Below, piece after piece: positions 8,970 to 17,205 of a stretch of DNA of 64,000 bases. The DNA lies in contig NZ_LZNS01000001.1 in assembly GCF_001984575.1 (NCBI RefSeq), forward strand, positions 3,981,656 to 4,045,655, given 5' to 3'. A program made the position numbers and the translations under genes. The DNA is from Streptomyces sp. MP131-18. GTDB taxonomy: Bacteria > Actinomycetota > Actinomycetes > Streptomycetales > Streptomycetaceae. The number at the start of each line of letters is the position of its first letter. The first letter of the stretch is position 1. The notes beneath the pieces were generated by a model, which saw only the letters and a program-made list of their open reading frames with translations, was not told the DNA's origin and ran no database searches.

Positions 8970-9431
8970 TCAGCCCCGGCCGATGGGCAGGCCGGTGTCG
9001 GGCTTGATCTCCTTCATCGTCAGGTGCGACGTGAGCTGCGCCAGGCCCGGCAGGTCGGACAGGGTGGCGGTGTAGAAGCGTTCGAACGCGGCGAGGTCCG
9101 CGGTCGCCACGCGCAGCAGGAAGTCCGGATCGCCGAACAGCCGGTGCGCCTCGACCACTTCGGGCAGCTCCGCCACCCTGCGCTCGAACTCGGCGATGGT
9201 CGCCCGGTCCTCCCTGGCCATCACCACGGTCACGAAGGTCTGGAAGCCCCGGCCGAGCGCGGCCCCGTCCAGCCGCGCCCGGTAGCCGCGGATCACGCCC
9301 TCCCGTTCGAGCCGGCGCACGCGGCGCAGGCACGGCGAAGGGGAGAGTCCCACCCGGTCGGCCAGCTCGGTGTTGCTCAGACGGCCATCCCGCTGGAGCT
9401 CGCGCAGAATGCTGCGGTCTATCCGGTCCAT
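8970..9431 (-). CDS. Lrp/AsnC-family transcriptional regulator
   Basis: 153 residues. The HTH (LDRSILRELQRDGRLSNTELADRVGLSPSPCLRRVRRLE, shown here split by family reading) occupies 4-50 and the RAM ligand domain follows (TFVTVVM ... GDPDFLLRVATADLAAF). The ATG at 9431 opens with MDRIDRSIL, as is usual; the longer frame to 9479 would add an atypical tail. It is divergent from a LysE exporter, a classic arrangement in which the regulator senses an amino acid and induces its exporter. Confidence 0.9.
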   Translation of the reverse strand: MDRIDRSILRELQRDGRLSNTELADRVGLSPSPCLRRVRRLEREGVIRGYRARLDGAALGRGFQTFVTVVMAREDRATIAEFERRVAELPEVVEAHRLFGDPDFLLRVATADLAAFERFYTATLSDLPGLAQLTSHLTMKEIKPDTGLPIGRG

Positions 9432-9514
9432 GGCGCAATATTCTGCCTCGCTGCCGTCCGGCTCGGCACTTTTTGGCAATCGGCTGCCGCGGCATTCGCA
9501 CTAGCGTCCGAGGC

Positions 9515-10129
9515 ATGGATTCCCTGCTGCTGTTCCTCGGCGTGGATCTGCTGCTGGTGTGCACCCCGGGGCCCGACTGGCTGTACGTGATCGCCCGCGG
9601 GCTCGGCCAGGGCCGCCGGGCGGCGCTCACCGCGGTGGCCGGGGTGTGCGCGGGCTACCTGGTGTACACGGTCGCGGTCACCGCCGGCCTGGCCGCCGCG
9701 GTCCGCGCGTACCCGGCGGTGCTGCCCGTGCTCCGCTACGCGGGCGCCGCCTACCTGACGCTGCTGGCCGTCCGGATGCTGCTCGCCGCCCGCCGTGGCG
9801 CGCGGGCCGCGGCGCCGGAACCGGCCGCGCCGCTGAACACCGCGGCCGTCGCGCGGCAGAGCATGCTCACCGCGCTCCTCAACCCGAAGGCGCTGCTGCT
9901 GTTCGTCTCGCTGCTGCCGCAGTTCACGGACACCGGTGCGGCCCTGCCGGTCGGCGCCCAACTCGCGCTGCTCGGGGCGCTGCACATTCTGCTGTGCGGG
10001 CTGGTGTACTCCGCGGTCGGGCTCACCGCCGCCCGCGTGGGCGGCGCGGTCCGCAGCCCGGGGCGCGGGCTGACGAGGATCTCGGCGGGGCTGCTGCTCG
10101 TCGTGGCCGCCGTGACGGCCGCGCCGTGA
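9515..10129 (+). CDS. LysE/RhtB-family amino acid exporter
   Basis: 204 residues, about six hydrophobic helices. The family signature near the N-terminus, LLLVCTPGPDWLYVIARGL, is clear, and ALLNPKALLLFVSLLPQF is the second conserved loop. It should export an amino acid or a small analogue across the inner membrane. The start ATG 9515 is preferred because it begins MDSLLLFLGVDLLL; the frame extends upstream to 9473 over the intergenic region. Expression is probably controlled by the divergent Lrp-type protein. Confidence 0.9.
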   Translation: MDSLLLFLGVDLLLVCTPGPDWLYVIARGLGQGRRAALTAVAGVCAGYLVYTVAVTAGLAAAVRAYPAVLPVLRYAGAAYLTLLAVRMLLAARRGARAAAPEPAAPLNTAAVARQSMLTALLNPKALLLFVSLLPQFTDTGAALPVGAQLALLGALHILLCGLVYSAVGLTAARVGGAVRSPGRGLTRISAGLLLVVAAVTAAP

Positions 10130-10144
10130 CCGGTCCCGAGCCGA

Positions 10145-13100
10145 TCAGGACACGCGCGTGACGGCGACGGCGGCCTTCAGGTCGCCCCAGAATTCGGGGC
10201 GGACGGCCACGCGCGGGCCGAGCCGGAACACGGTGGTCCGCGACCGGCCGCGCATCCGCAGGTGCACCTCGGTGCCGCCGGGGTGGGCGTGCAGGATGTC
10301 CTTCAGCTGCGCCACCGTCCGGGGCGTCACGCGGGATTCGGCGATCTCTAGGCAGATGCGCGTGCCGGCGGCGGACGCCAGGTCGGGCACCGTCAGCTCC
10401 ATGCCGACGAGCCGCGGCACGTCCTCGCGCCGGTCGAGGCGGCCCTTGACGAACACCACCGCGTCCTCGACGAGCTGGTGGGAGACCAACTGGTAGGCGG
10501 CGGGGAAGAACAGGCAGTCGATGGAGCCGTTCAGGTCCTCGACGCCTGCGATGGCCCACGGGTTCCCCTGCTTGGTCACCTTCCGCGTCAGGCCCGAGAC
10601 GATGCCGCCGACGGTGACGACCGTGCCGTCCGTGTACTCGCCCGCGGTCAGGGCGGCGATGCCGGTGTCCGACCCGGCCCGCAGCACGTCCTCAAGACCG
10701 TCGAGCGGATGCGCGGATACGTACAGGCCGAGCATGTCCCGTTCCCCGGCGAGTAGTTGGGCGCGGTCCCACTCCTCGGCCGGGAACTCGGCCGCCGTCC
10801 CGGGCGTGGGGCCGGGGCCGTCCGCTTCCCCGTTCATGCCGCCGAACAGGTCGAACTGCCCTTCCGCCTCCTTGCGCTTGAGGGCGACGACGGAGTCGAT
10901 CAGCGCCTCGTGGCGTTCGGCGAGGCCCTTCCTGGTGTGCCCGAGATCGTCGAACGCGCCCGCCCTGATGAGGGATTCGACGGTCCGCTTGTTGCAGGCG
11001 ACCACCTCCGACTTCTCCAGGTAGTCGGGGAACGAGACGAACTTCCCGTGCGCCGCGCGCGCCCGCAGCACCGCGTCCACGACGGGCCTGCCGACGTTCC
11101 GCACCGCCGTGAGGCCGAAGCGGATGCGGTCGTTGCCGTGCGGCGTGAACGTGGCGTCGGACTCGTTGACGTCGGGCGGCAGGACGCGGATGCCCATGCG
11201 GCGGCACTCCCCCAGGTAAAGCGCCATCTTGTCCTTGTCGTCGCCGACGGAAGTGAGCACGCCGGCCATGTACTCGGCCGGGTGGTTCGCCTTGAGGTAG
11301 GCCGTCCAGTAGGAGACCAGCGCGTAGGCGGCGGCGTGCGCCTTGTTGTACGCGTAGCCCGCGAACGGGACCAGGACGTCCCACACCGCGCGGACCGCGC
11401 CGGGGGAGTAGCCGCGCTCGCGCATGCCGCGTTCGAAGTGGACGAACTCCTTGTCCAGCACCTCTTTCTTCTTCTTGCCCATGGCGCGGCGCAGCAGGTC
11501 GGCCTGGCCGAGTGAGTAGCCGGCCAGGATCTGCGCGGCCTGCTGCACCTGCTCCTGGTAGACGACGAGGCCGAAGGTCAGGCCGAGGACGTCCGTCAGC
11601 GGCTCCGCCAGCTCCTCGTGGATCGGCGTGATCTCCTGGCGGCCGTTCTTGCGCAGGGCGTAGTTGGTGTGGCTGTTCATGCCCATCGGGCCCGGCCGGT
11701 ACAGGGCGGTGACGGCGGTGATGTCCTCGAAGTTGTCGGGCTTCATCAGGCGCAGCAGGGAACGCATCGCGTTGCCGTCGAACTGGAAGATGCCCAGCGT
11801 GTCGCCGCGGCCGAGGAGTTCGAACGTGGGCCGGTCGTCCAGCGGCAGCGCGAGCAGGTCGATGCGCAGGCCCTTGTTGCGTTCGATCAGGGTGACGGCG
11901 TCGTCCATGATCGTGAGGTTGCGCAGGCCGAGGAAGTCCATCTTCAGCAGGCCGAGCGATTCGCAACTGGGGTAGTCCCACTGCGTGATGGTCACCCCGT
12001 CGGAGTGCCGCACCCACACCGGCACGTGGTCGGTGACCGGCTCGCTGGACATGATGACGCCCGCGGCGTGCACGCCCATCTGCCGGACCAGGCCCTCCAC
12101 GCCGCGCGCGGTGTCGACGACCTTCCGCACGTCCGGCTCGTTCTCGTACATGCCGCGGACCTCGGCGGCCTCGGCGTACCGCGGGTGCGCCTCGTCGGTG
12201 ATGCCGGACAGCGGGATGCCCTTGCCGCCCGCGTCGGCCGGCATGGCCTTGGTGATGCGGTCGCCCACCGCGTAGGGGTAACCGAGCACGCGCGCCGCGT
12301 CCTTGATCGCGTTCTTGGCCTTGATGGTGCCGTAGGTCCCGATCATGGCGACCTTGTCGGCGCCGTACTTCTCGGTGACGTAACGGATCACCTCGCCGCG
12401 CCTGCGTTCGTCGAAGTCGATGTCGACGTCCGGCATGGAGACGCGCTCCGGGTTGAGGAAGCGTTCGAAGATCAGGCCGTGGACCAGCGGGTCGAGGTCG
12501 GTGATGCCCAGCGCGTAGGACACCAGGGACCCGGCCGCGGAACCGCGGCCGGGACCGACGGCGATGCCCTGCCGCTTGGCCCACATGATGAAGTCCGCGA
12601 CCACCAGGAAGTATCCGGGGAAGCCCATCCGGACGATGACGTCCATCTCGTACGCGGCCTGGTCGGCGTACCGCTGTCCGACGCCGCCGGGGAAGCGGCG
12701 GGCCATGCCCCTGCCGACCTCGGCGCGGAACCAGGACTCCTCGGTGTAACCCTCGGGAACGTCGAAGCGCGGCATCAGGTCGTGCTTGTCGAACCAGCCG
12801 GTGACGTCGACCTGTTCGGCGACCAGCCGGGTGTTGGCGCAGCCCTCCTGCCAGGCGTCGGAGGAGTCGACGGCGTACATCTCCGCGGGCGACTTCAGGT
12901 AGTAGCCCGAGCCGTCGAAGCGGAAGCGGCCCGGGTCGGCGAGGCTCTTGCCGGTCTGGATGCACAGCAGCGCGTCGTGGGCCGCGGCCTCGTCGGCGCG
13001 CGTGTAGTGGGCGTCGTTCGTGACCAGCGGCGGGATGCCCAGCTTGCGGCCGATGTCCAGCAGCCCGTCCCTGACCCGGCGCTCGATCTCCAGGCCGTGG

Positions 13101-13684
13101 TCCATGAGTTCGACGAAATACCGGCCGGGGCCGAAGATGTCGCGGTAGTCCGCCGCGGCCTTCAGCGCCTCGTCGGACTGGCCGAGCCGCAGCCGCGTCT
13201 GCACCTCGCCGGAGGGACAGCCGGTGGAGGCGATCAGGCCCCGCGCGTAGGTGGCGATGGCCTCCTTGTCGGTGCGCGGCCACTTGGTCAGCCAGCCGGT
13301 CGCGTAGGCGTCGGAGGAGAGCCGGAAGAGGTTGTGCAGGCCCGTGTCGTCGTAGGCCCAGATCGTCTTGTGCGTGTAACTGCCGGAGCCGGAGACGTCG
13401 TCCCGCTTCTGGTGCGGCTGCCCCCACTGGACGCGCCGCTTGTGCCGCCGCGACTCCGGCGCCACATACGCCTCGATGCCGATGACCGGCGTCACACCGG
13501 CCTCGCGGGCCTGGTGGAAGAAGTCGTAGGCACCGTGCAGGTTCCCGTGGTCCGTGACGGCCAGATGCGTCATGCCCGTCTCCCGGCACGCCTTGAACAG
13601 GTCCGCGAGCCGCGCCGCGCCGTCGAGCAGCGAGTACTGGGAGTGGACGTGCAGATGCGTGAACGGTTTTCCGGCATGCCCCAT
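10145..13684 (-). CDS. dnaE: DNA polymerase III alpha subunit DnaE
   Basis: The 1179-residue replicative polymerase of the C family. The PHP domain begins at residue 9 (FTHLHVHSQYSLLDGAARL). The palm carries GPGRGSAAGSLVSYALGI and the metal-binding PDVDIDFDERRR. A helix-hairpin-helix region and an OB fold (GTVVTVGGIVSGLTRKVTKQG) occupy the C-terminal 300 residues. Length equals typical Streptomyces DnaE. ATG 13684 was chosen; GTG at 13693 would add three residues. Monocistronic, with a palindrome upstream at 13729-13752. Confidence 0.96.
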   Translation of the reverse strand: MGHAGKPFTHLHVHSQYSLLDGAARLADLFKACRETGMTHLAVTDHGNLHGAYDFFHQAREAGVTPVIGIEAYVAPESRRHKRRVQWGQPHQKRDDVSGSGSYTHKTIWAYDDTGLHNLFRLSSDAYATGWLTKWPRTDKEAIATYARGLIASTGCPSGEVQTRLRLGQSDEALKAAADYRDIFGPGRYFVELMDHGLEIERRVRDGLLDIGRKLGIPPLVTNDAHYTRADEAAAHDALLCIQTGKSLADPGRFRFDGSGYYLKSPAEMYAVDSSDAWQEGCANTRLVAEQVDVTGWFDKHDLMPRFDVPEGYTEESWFRAEVGRGMARRFPGGVGQRYADQAAYEMDVIVRMGFPGYFLVVADFIMWAKRQGIAVGPGRGSAAGSLVSYALGITDLDPLVHGLIFERFLNPERVSMPDVDIDFDERRRGEVIRYVTEKYGADKVAMIGTYGTIKAKNAIKDAARVLGYPYAVGDRITKAMPADAGGKGIPLSGITDEAHPRYAEAAEVRGMYENEPDVRKVVDTARGVEGLVRQMGVHAAGVIMSSEPVTDHVPVWVRHSDGVTITQWDYPSCESLGLLKMDFLGLRNLTIMDDAVTLIERNKGLRIDLLALPLDDRPTFELLGRGDTLGIFQFDGNAMRSLLRLMKPDNFEDITAVTALYRPGPMGMNSHTNYALRKNGRQEITPIHEELAEPLTDVLGLTFGLVVYQEQVQQAAQILAGYSLGQADLLRRAMGKKKKEVLDKEFVHFERGMRERGYSPGAVRAVWDVLVPFAGYAYNKAHAAAYALVSYWTAYLKANHPAEYMAGVLTSVGDDKDKMALYLGECRRMGIRVLPPDVNESDATFTPHGNDRIRFGLTAVRNVGRPVVDAVLRARAAHGKFVSFPDYLEKSEVVACNKRTVESLIRAGAFDDLGHTRKGLAERHEALIDSVVALKRKEAEGQFDLFGGMNGEADGPGPTPGTAAEFPAEEWDRAQLLAGERDMLGLYVSAHPLDGLEDVLRAGSDTGIAALTAGEYTDGTVVTVGGIVSGLTRKVTKQGNPWAIAGVEDLNGSIDCLFFPAAYQLVSHQLVEDAVVFVKGRLDRREDVPRLVGMELTVPDLASAAGTRICLEIAESRVTPRTVAQLKDILHAHPGGTEVHLRMRGRSRTTVFRLGPRVAVRPEFWGDLKAAVAVTRVS

Positions 13685-13728
13685 GCGGGCCACCGTACAC
13701 CCGTCTTGGACGTACGTTCAGGACGCTC

Positions 13729-13752
13729 GTTCAATCCTCGCGAGGCTCGAAC
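13729..13752. promoter_or_regulatory. imperfect palindrome upstream of dnaE
   Basis: A perfect 10-bp centre CCTCGCGAGG is flanked by GTTC on the left and GAAC on the right, with 20 of 24 positions symmetric. It lies 45 bases upstream of the dnaE start, in the expected promoter zone. No known regulator is recognised; the spacing does not match the actinobacterial LexA box GAAC-N4-GTTC. Operator function is inference. Confidence 0.35.
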
Positions 13753-13889
13753 AGGTGCGCCCGTCTCGCGGCCGGATGTCATCCGAACGTGTTCACCGTT
13801 GCGCAAGGCGGAGGAAACTCGCGCGGCACCGGCCCGCCGAGCGCGCACAGTGGACGTTCGGAAGACGGACGGACGTCAGAGGAGACGCG

Positions 13890-14108
13890 ATGTCCTGGGC
13901 TGACGGGACATGTGTGGTCGATCTGCGCAGCGGCCGGCTGGGCCGGGTCACCGGCCGCACCGGCAGCCGCCTGCACCTGCGGCCGCTCAGCGGCGGCCGC
14001 CCATGGGACTGCCCGCGGGGACGGGTGCGCGCGGCCACCGAATGGGAGCAGCGGAACGCCGACGTCCTGGACGCCACCTGGCGCTTCTGGCGCCCCGCCG
14101 CAGGCTAG
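13890..14108 (+). CDS. small conserved-type hypothetical protein
   Basis: 72 residues starting MSWADGTCVVDLRSGRLGRV and ending WRFWRPAAG. The ATG has GGAG five bases upstream (13881-13884). An SH3-like or barrel-like fold is suggested by VVDLRSGRLGRVTG...LHLRPLSGG, but no family is claimed. Basic and Trp-rich C-terminus. Proteins of this style are frequent in Streptomyces. It stands alone between divergent dnaE and the AT-rich accessory region. Confidence 0.65.
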   Translation: MSWADGTCVVDLRSGRLGRVTGRTGSRLHLRPLSGGRPWDCPRGRVRAATEWEQRNADVLDATWRFWRPAAG

Positions 14109-14678
14109 CGACCTGCGGCGCGGGTAACCACCGGACCTCCCCCGCGCCTCGGCGGCGAGCCCGGCCGCCGCTCCGCCCGTTCCGCTTCCGCGGCGGCGGC
14201 ACGTTCCCAAGGGGGAGCGCTCCCTGCGCACTACCGCGAACCCCGGCAGACGCCCGCCGGCCTCATCCGGCATGCCTGCCGGGCCGGCCCGGCTGCGGCA
14301 GCCCTGCCTCCCCGCGACACCACAGCCGTCGCAGGCGGACTCGACGGCGATCAGCGGCACTCATCTGCACCAAGACCCGCCCAGCGCAGCAAAGTCCGCG
14401 TGTGGGCTTCGAGCCCTCACCCCTTCCGTGCCCCGCCGCACGACCGTGCAGGACGCCGTGTGGAGCTGCGCCTCATCGGCGATACCCAAGTTAGAACACA
14501 GGGGACAGAAGCCACATTCGTACGGTTGTCCGACTAAAACAGGTCGCTTGGGTGGCTGAATCTGACACTTCGGGCACTGCCGATACCGACAGCAACTATT
14601 GTTAACTTTCTGTGGCGCGGCAAAGCGGTTGCCGCACCGTGAACCAGGCAATGCGCCCAGAAGCTAACAGGGGAGGCA
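14109..14678. other. intergenic stretch with a GC drop
   Basis: No convincing gene. From about 14470 the composition becomes visibly richer in A and T than the surroundings and stays so until about 15990, marking foreign DNA. A 7-bp hairpin (GCGGCAA/TTGCCGC) lies at 14617-14635, 44 bases before the next gene. On the minus strand, 14534-14603 reads as a Cys-rich zinc-ribbon-like stretch that lacks a plausible gene around it. Confidence 0.5.
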
Positions 14679-15749
14679 TTGAAAGATACTTTCGTGATAT
14701 TCACTGCCGTAGGCGCGGGCTCCTTGACGACACTCGCAGGCGTCATCAGCGGTGCCTTCCTCATCATCGCGGCTCAACGGAACTCTCCGCCCACGCGGCG
14801 TGGATCGAATGCCGGGGAGCCGCCAGATGGCGAACCACTGCAGACTCCTGAGACCCGCACGCCAACCTCTACGAAAGAACAGCCCTCGACTGCTCAATCG
14901 ACACAAACAGAAGGCTCAAGGACGATGACGACCCCGTTCCCGGATACAGCAGACAGGGTGAGAGCCCTGATCAGGCACAAGAAGGAAATCGGCGAGATTC
15001 GGGTCGCCTTCAGGGTTCGAACCATCCAAACGGTAACTCGATGGTTAGCCGCAGCTCTCGCCGTCGCTCTATTATTCGGTTTTACGGTCGCGAATGTCGC
15101 GTTCGGGTGGTCGGCCATCGCCCTGGCAAATAAGATCGCTATCCCTGTAGTTCTGCTCAGTGCGGCGACCTTCGGAACGATCCGTTTTGTCGAAGGTAAG
15201 GCAAGCGGGCACTACGAAAAGACAGCGCGCGAACTGAAGATTGAACTCGAAGCAGCAGAGGAGCTTCGGCTCCTGGACGCCGCCCGTCTCGGCCTTCCGG
15301 TGACAGACCGCCAATACTCCTACAAGGACTCTATCCCGGTCGAACTTGAGGGCCTTCGCAAAGACGGAAGAAAATATAGAAGGAAGCACAACATCGCACA
15401 GTCTGTCATTATCGTCGGCTCGCTGAGCGGAACGGCCGTTGCCGCCCTTGCTGATACCCCGACTCCCATCAAATACTGGGCTATGGGTATCACCTTCTCC
15501 GTCGGCGTGGCAGCAGGGTTTACCGGCTACTACAAATGGCGTGAGCGGGCCTTCTATCTTCAACAGACGGCGGATGACATCGAACACCACATCACCGCCT
15601 TTGAGTTGGGGATCTCGCCCTACGATGATTCGGATGAATCGACAAGGCTGGCAAAGTTGGCCAAGGAAGTCGAATTCCTGCGTGTTGAGCAACGCAAGCG
15701 TGAACAGCAGCTTGATCAGCCGCACGAGGGAAGTGTAGAAGTTGCCTAA
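14679..15749 (+). CDS. SLATT/DUF4231-type membrane protein
   Basis: 356 residues. A hydrophobic N-terminal segment (4-32) is followed by a Pro/Thr-rich linker (34-80). The core has two pairs of membrane helices (about 118-165 and 236-282) and a helical tail YYKWRERAFYLQQTADDIEHHI then ELGISPYDDSD, as in DUF4231/SLATT proteins. That class is predicted to form channels or effectors in nucleotide-sensing conflict systems. Start: TTG at 14679 directly after GGGAGG; a GTG at 14694 is the alternative. Composition is AT-rich, and two TTA codons (15045-15047, 15072-15074) suggest dependence on the bldA tRNA. No partner gene is adjacent. Confidence 0.65.
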   Translation: MKDTFVIFTAVGAGSLTTLAGVISGAFLIIAAQRNSPPTRRGSNAGEPPDGEPLQTPETRTPTSTKEQPSTAQSTQTEGSRTMTTPFPDTADRVRALIRHKKEIGEIRVAFRVRTIQTVTRWLAAALAVALLFGFTVANVAFGWSAIALANKIAIPVVLLSAATFGTIRFVEGKASGHYEKTARELKIELEAAEELRLLDAARLGLPVTDRQYSYKDSIPVELEGLRKDGRKYRRKHNIAQSVIIVGSLSGTAVAALADTPTPIKYWAMGITFSVGVAAGFTGYYKWRERAFYLQQTADDIEHHITAFELGISPYDDSDESTRLAKLAKEVEFLRVEQRKREQQLDQPHEGSVEVA

Positions 15750-15831
15750 AAGGCGACCTCGGTTAATGGGCTTCACCATCAGCCGCTGGTTACTCGCACC
15801 AATCACCACATGGCAAGCCTTACGTCTCACT

Positions 15832-15853
15832 AAAAAAAACCCCGCCTTGGGGT
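15832..15853 (-). terminator. rho-independent terminator, leftward
   Basis: On the minus strand the sequence reads ACCCC AAGGC GGGG followed by eight T residues. A 4-bp GC stem with a short loop and U-tract is a textbook intrinsic terminator, rare in such GC-rich genomes. It would stop transcription coming from the decayed GntR operon to the right and shield the SLATT gene. Confidence 0.6.
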
Positions 15854-16068
15854 CGCAGAGGGCATGGATAATTGCCCGCCTCGCCACTCACCCTGAAGAG
15901 AAAACGATGGCTAGAGTGTACTGGCTGAAAATCAAAACTGGTCGGAAGAGGGGGGCGAGAAATCGGCGAACTCCATGAAGGCGCGGTATTCTGCGTAGAT
16001 GTCAACGATGGGGGCAGGAGCCGTCCGGCTGAGAGGCTTCTGTCGTAACACGCGGGGGTCGCCCCCTT

Positions 16069-16106
16069 CCGTCTGTCCGGGCCAAAGGAGTGGTCCGGAC
16101 AGACGG
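16069..16106. repeat. 12-bp inverted repeat
   Basis: CCGTCTGTCCGG at 16069-16080 and its perfect complement CCGGACAGACGG at 16095-16106 are separated by 14 bases. It lies just downstream of the decayed GntR gene. It could be a factor-independent terminator without U-tract, or a former operator of that regulator. Confidence 0.6.
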
Positions 16107-16128
16107 ACAGGTTGGATATCTGGGGGTG

Positions 16129-16500
16129 TTACAGCGCTGTTGACGCGGGTTGTGGTGTAGATGGCTTCTGCGCGGTCGCCGGACAGGTGAGGAAGGCGGC
16201 TTCCAGCACGCGGCCGGTGGTGTCGATCGCTGTGCGCTGGATGGACAGCATGGATACGCCGATGGTGATGCCGAAGGTGTCGGCTTCGTCGGCGGTCGGG
16301 GGGCGTGCGGTGACCTGTTCCACTACCCGGTCGAGGGCGATCCCCGCGGCGGACAGCCGTTCGCGGAGGTCGGCACTCCTCAGTGACGGGGGGCATGTCG
16401 CCGAGGGGCGCCCGATACCGGCGAGGGTCGTGGGCTGGTAGACGTGCGTGATGCAGTGCGGGGCGCTGCCGCGGTGCCGGCTCGCGCAGGGGCAGCCCAC
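16129..16500 (-). pseudogene. GntR-family regulator remnant (UTRA domain only)
   Basis: The frame from 16500 yields part of a UTRA ligand domain: LRERLSAAGIALDRVVEQV, then TFGITIGVSMLSIQRTAIDT and GRVLEAAFL. The expected ending (SGDRAEAIYTTTRVNSA, 16133-16183) is in another frame, so a frameshift lies near 16180-16190. No DNA-binding winged helix is found upstream; the intergenic space to the next gene is one base. The gene is therefore truncated at its N-terminus and frameshifted. In related actinomycete elements such regulators (KorSA type) control conjugative plasmids, which is only a hint here. Confidence 0.65.
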
Positions 16501-16501
16501 G

Positions 16502-16756
16502 CTACCGCCGTCGTGCCTGGCGAGGGCTGATGCGGCGGGCGGCCCAAAGCACGGTCGTACGGGACATGGTGAGACTTTCGCCGCCGGCGAAGTGCAGACG
16601 CTTGCCGCCCCGTCCGATGCTCACCATATCGAGGACGACCCATGCCTGACCGCCGACCATGACTTGGTCTCCGCGCCGGACCGTGCAGGCGTCAACCTCT
16701 ATGGAGACCAGGACGCCAACCGGAGGACTGCCCGCCTGGGGAAAAGCGCTCGTCAT
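16502..16756 (-). CDS. small hypothetical protein, plasmid/element type
   Basis: 84 residues with a beta-rich middle: VDACTVRRGDQVMVGGQAWV, then RGGKRLHFAGGESLTMSRTT. It resembles short proteins near GntR repressors in Streptomyces integrative elements; no function is known to me. The ATG at 16756 overlaps the stop of the 54-residue ORF upstream (ATGA), so translation is coupled. Confidence 0.6.
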   Translation of the reverse strand: MTSAFPQAGSPPVGVLVSIEVDACTVRRGDQVMVGGQAWVVLDMVSIGRGGKRLHFAGGESLTMSRTTVLWAARRISPRQARRR

Positions 16757-16917
16757 GTGCCCGCCAACCGCTTCAGATGTTCGTCGATCCGCTTGTTCAG
16801 GCCGGCCAGCTGGGCACCGAGGTCCTCCTCATCGGGTGGTCCCGTCTCTCGTCCGCTGCGGTCGTGCTCAGCGTCGCGTGCGGGCGATCCGGTCTCGGGG
16901 GGCCCTGCTTCGCTCAT
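16753..16917 (-). CDS. small hypothetical protein, 54 residues
   Basis: Reads MSEAGPPETGSPARDAEHD, then an acidic linker and a helix LGAQLAGLNKRIDEHLKRLA. The C-terminal helix looks like a short coiled coil. Its stop overlaps the start of the 84-residue gene (ATGA at 16756-16753), and its own ATG overlaps the stop of the next ORF upstream, so coupling supports it as real. Function unknown. Confidence 0.55.
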   Translation of the reverse strand: MSEAGPPETGSPARDAEHDRSGRETGPPDEEDLGAQLAGLNKRIDEHLKRLAGT

Positions 16918-17018
16918 GACCTCACCCCCGCCCGCCGATGGGCTCCGGGGCGCTGGTGCCGGCCCGAAGTGGAAGGCATCAGTGGCGGGTCGAAGACTCT
17001 GGCGGCACGGTTCGGCAT
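16914..17018 (-). CDS. small ORF, 34 residues, coupled
   Basis: A short frame starting MPNRAARVFDPPLMPSTSGR and ending in an Arg-rich tail. Supported mainly by context: its TGA overlaps the ATG of the 54-residue ORF (ATGA 16917-16914). No family recognised. It could be a leader peptide rather than a stable protein. Confidence 0.4.
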   Translation of the reverse strand: MPNRAARVFDPPLMPSTSGRHQRPGAHRRAGVRS

Positions 17019-17019
17019 G

Positions 17020-17118
17020 TCAGCGCTCCTCTGCAGCGTCCGCTATGTCCCCGGACCGCTGTCCCACGGTCGCGGGGGTACGTGTGAGCACAAGCGTCGT
17101 GGCTTCGGGGCGCGTCAT
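17020..17118 (-). CDS. small ORF, 32 residues
   Basis: A short frame MTRPEATTLVLTRTPATVGQ...AEER that ends one base before the next ORF start. It would be first in the string of coupled small ORFs leading to the decayed GntR gene. No ribosome site is obvious, so this is the weakest member of the set. Confidence 0.3.
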   Translation of the reverse strand: MTRPEATTLVLTRTPATVGQRSGDIADAAEER

Positions 17119-17205
17119 GTAGACCCGCATGATTACCCACCGTGGATAAGATCTCTCTCAGTGGAGCCAACCCACCCCAGCCGTCCCTGTCTCGGAGCGT
17201 GGCGC

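Larger units (their letters stand above)
15750..16128. other. intergenic remnant region
   Basis: No intact gene. It holds a minus-strand terminator (15832-15853), a GGGGG/CCCCC hairpin (16054-16066) and a 12-bp inverted repeat (16069-16106). On the minus strand, 15932-16020 reads with coding-like codons (PIVDIYAEYRAFMEFADFSP, then TGA at 15932) but has no start, so it may be the tail of a lost gene. A 78-residue plus-strand frame at 15742-15978 shows no family features. Confidence 0.45.

Noticed and set aside
13800..13815. GAACGTGTTC near 13786 as a LexA box
   Set aside because: Spacing is two bases instead of the four typical of actinobacterial GAAC-N4-GTTC sites.
14390..14420. A T-arm-like GTGGGCTTCGAGCCCTCAC reading suggesting a tRNA
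   Set aside because: No acceptor stem, D-arm or anticodon arm can be folded around it.
15742..15978. A 78-residue plus-strand frame after the SLATT gene
   Set aside because: It crosses a leftward terminator, shows no domain and has no ribosome site; noted only as a possibility.
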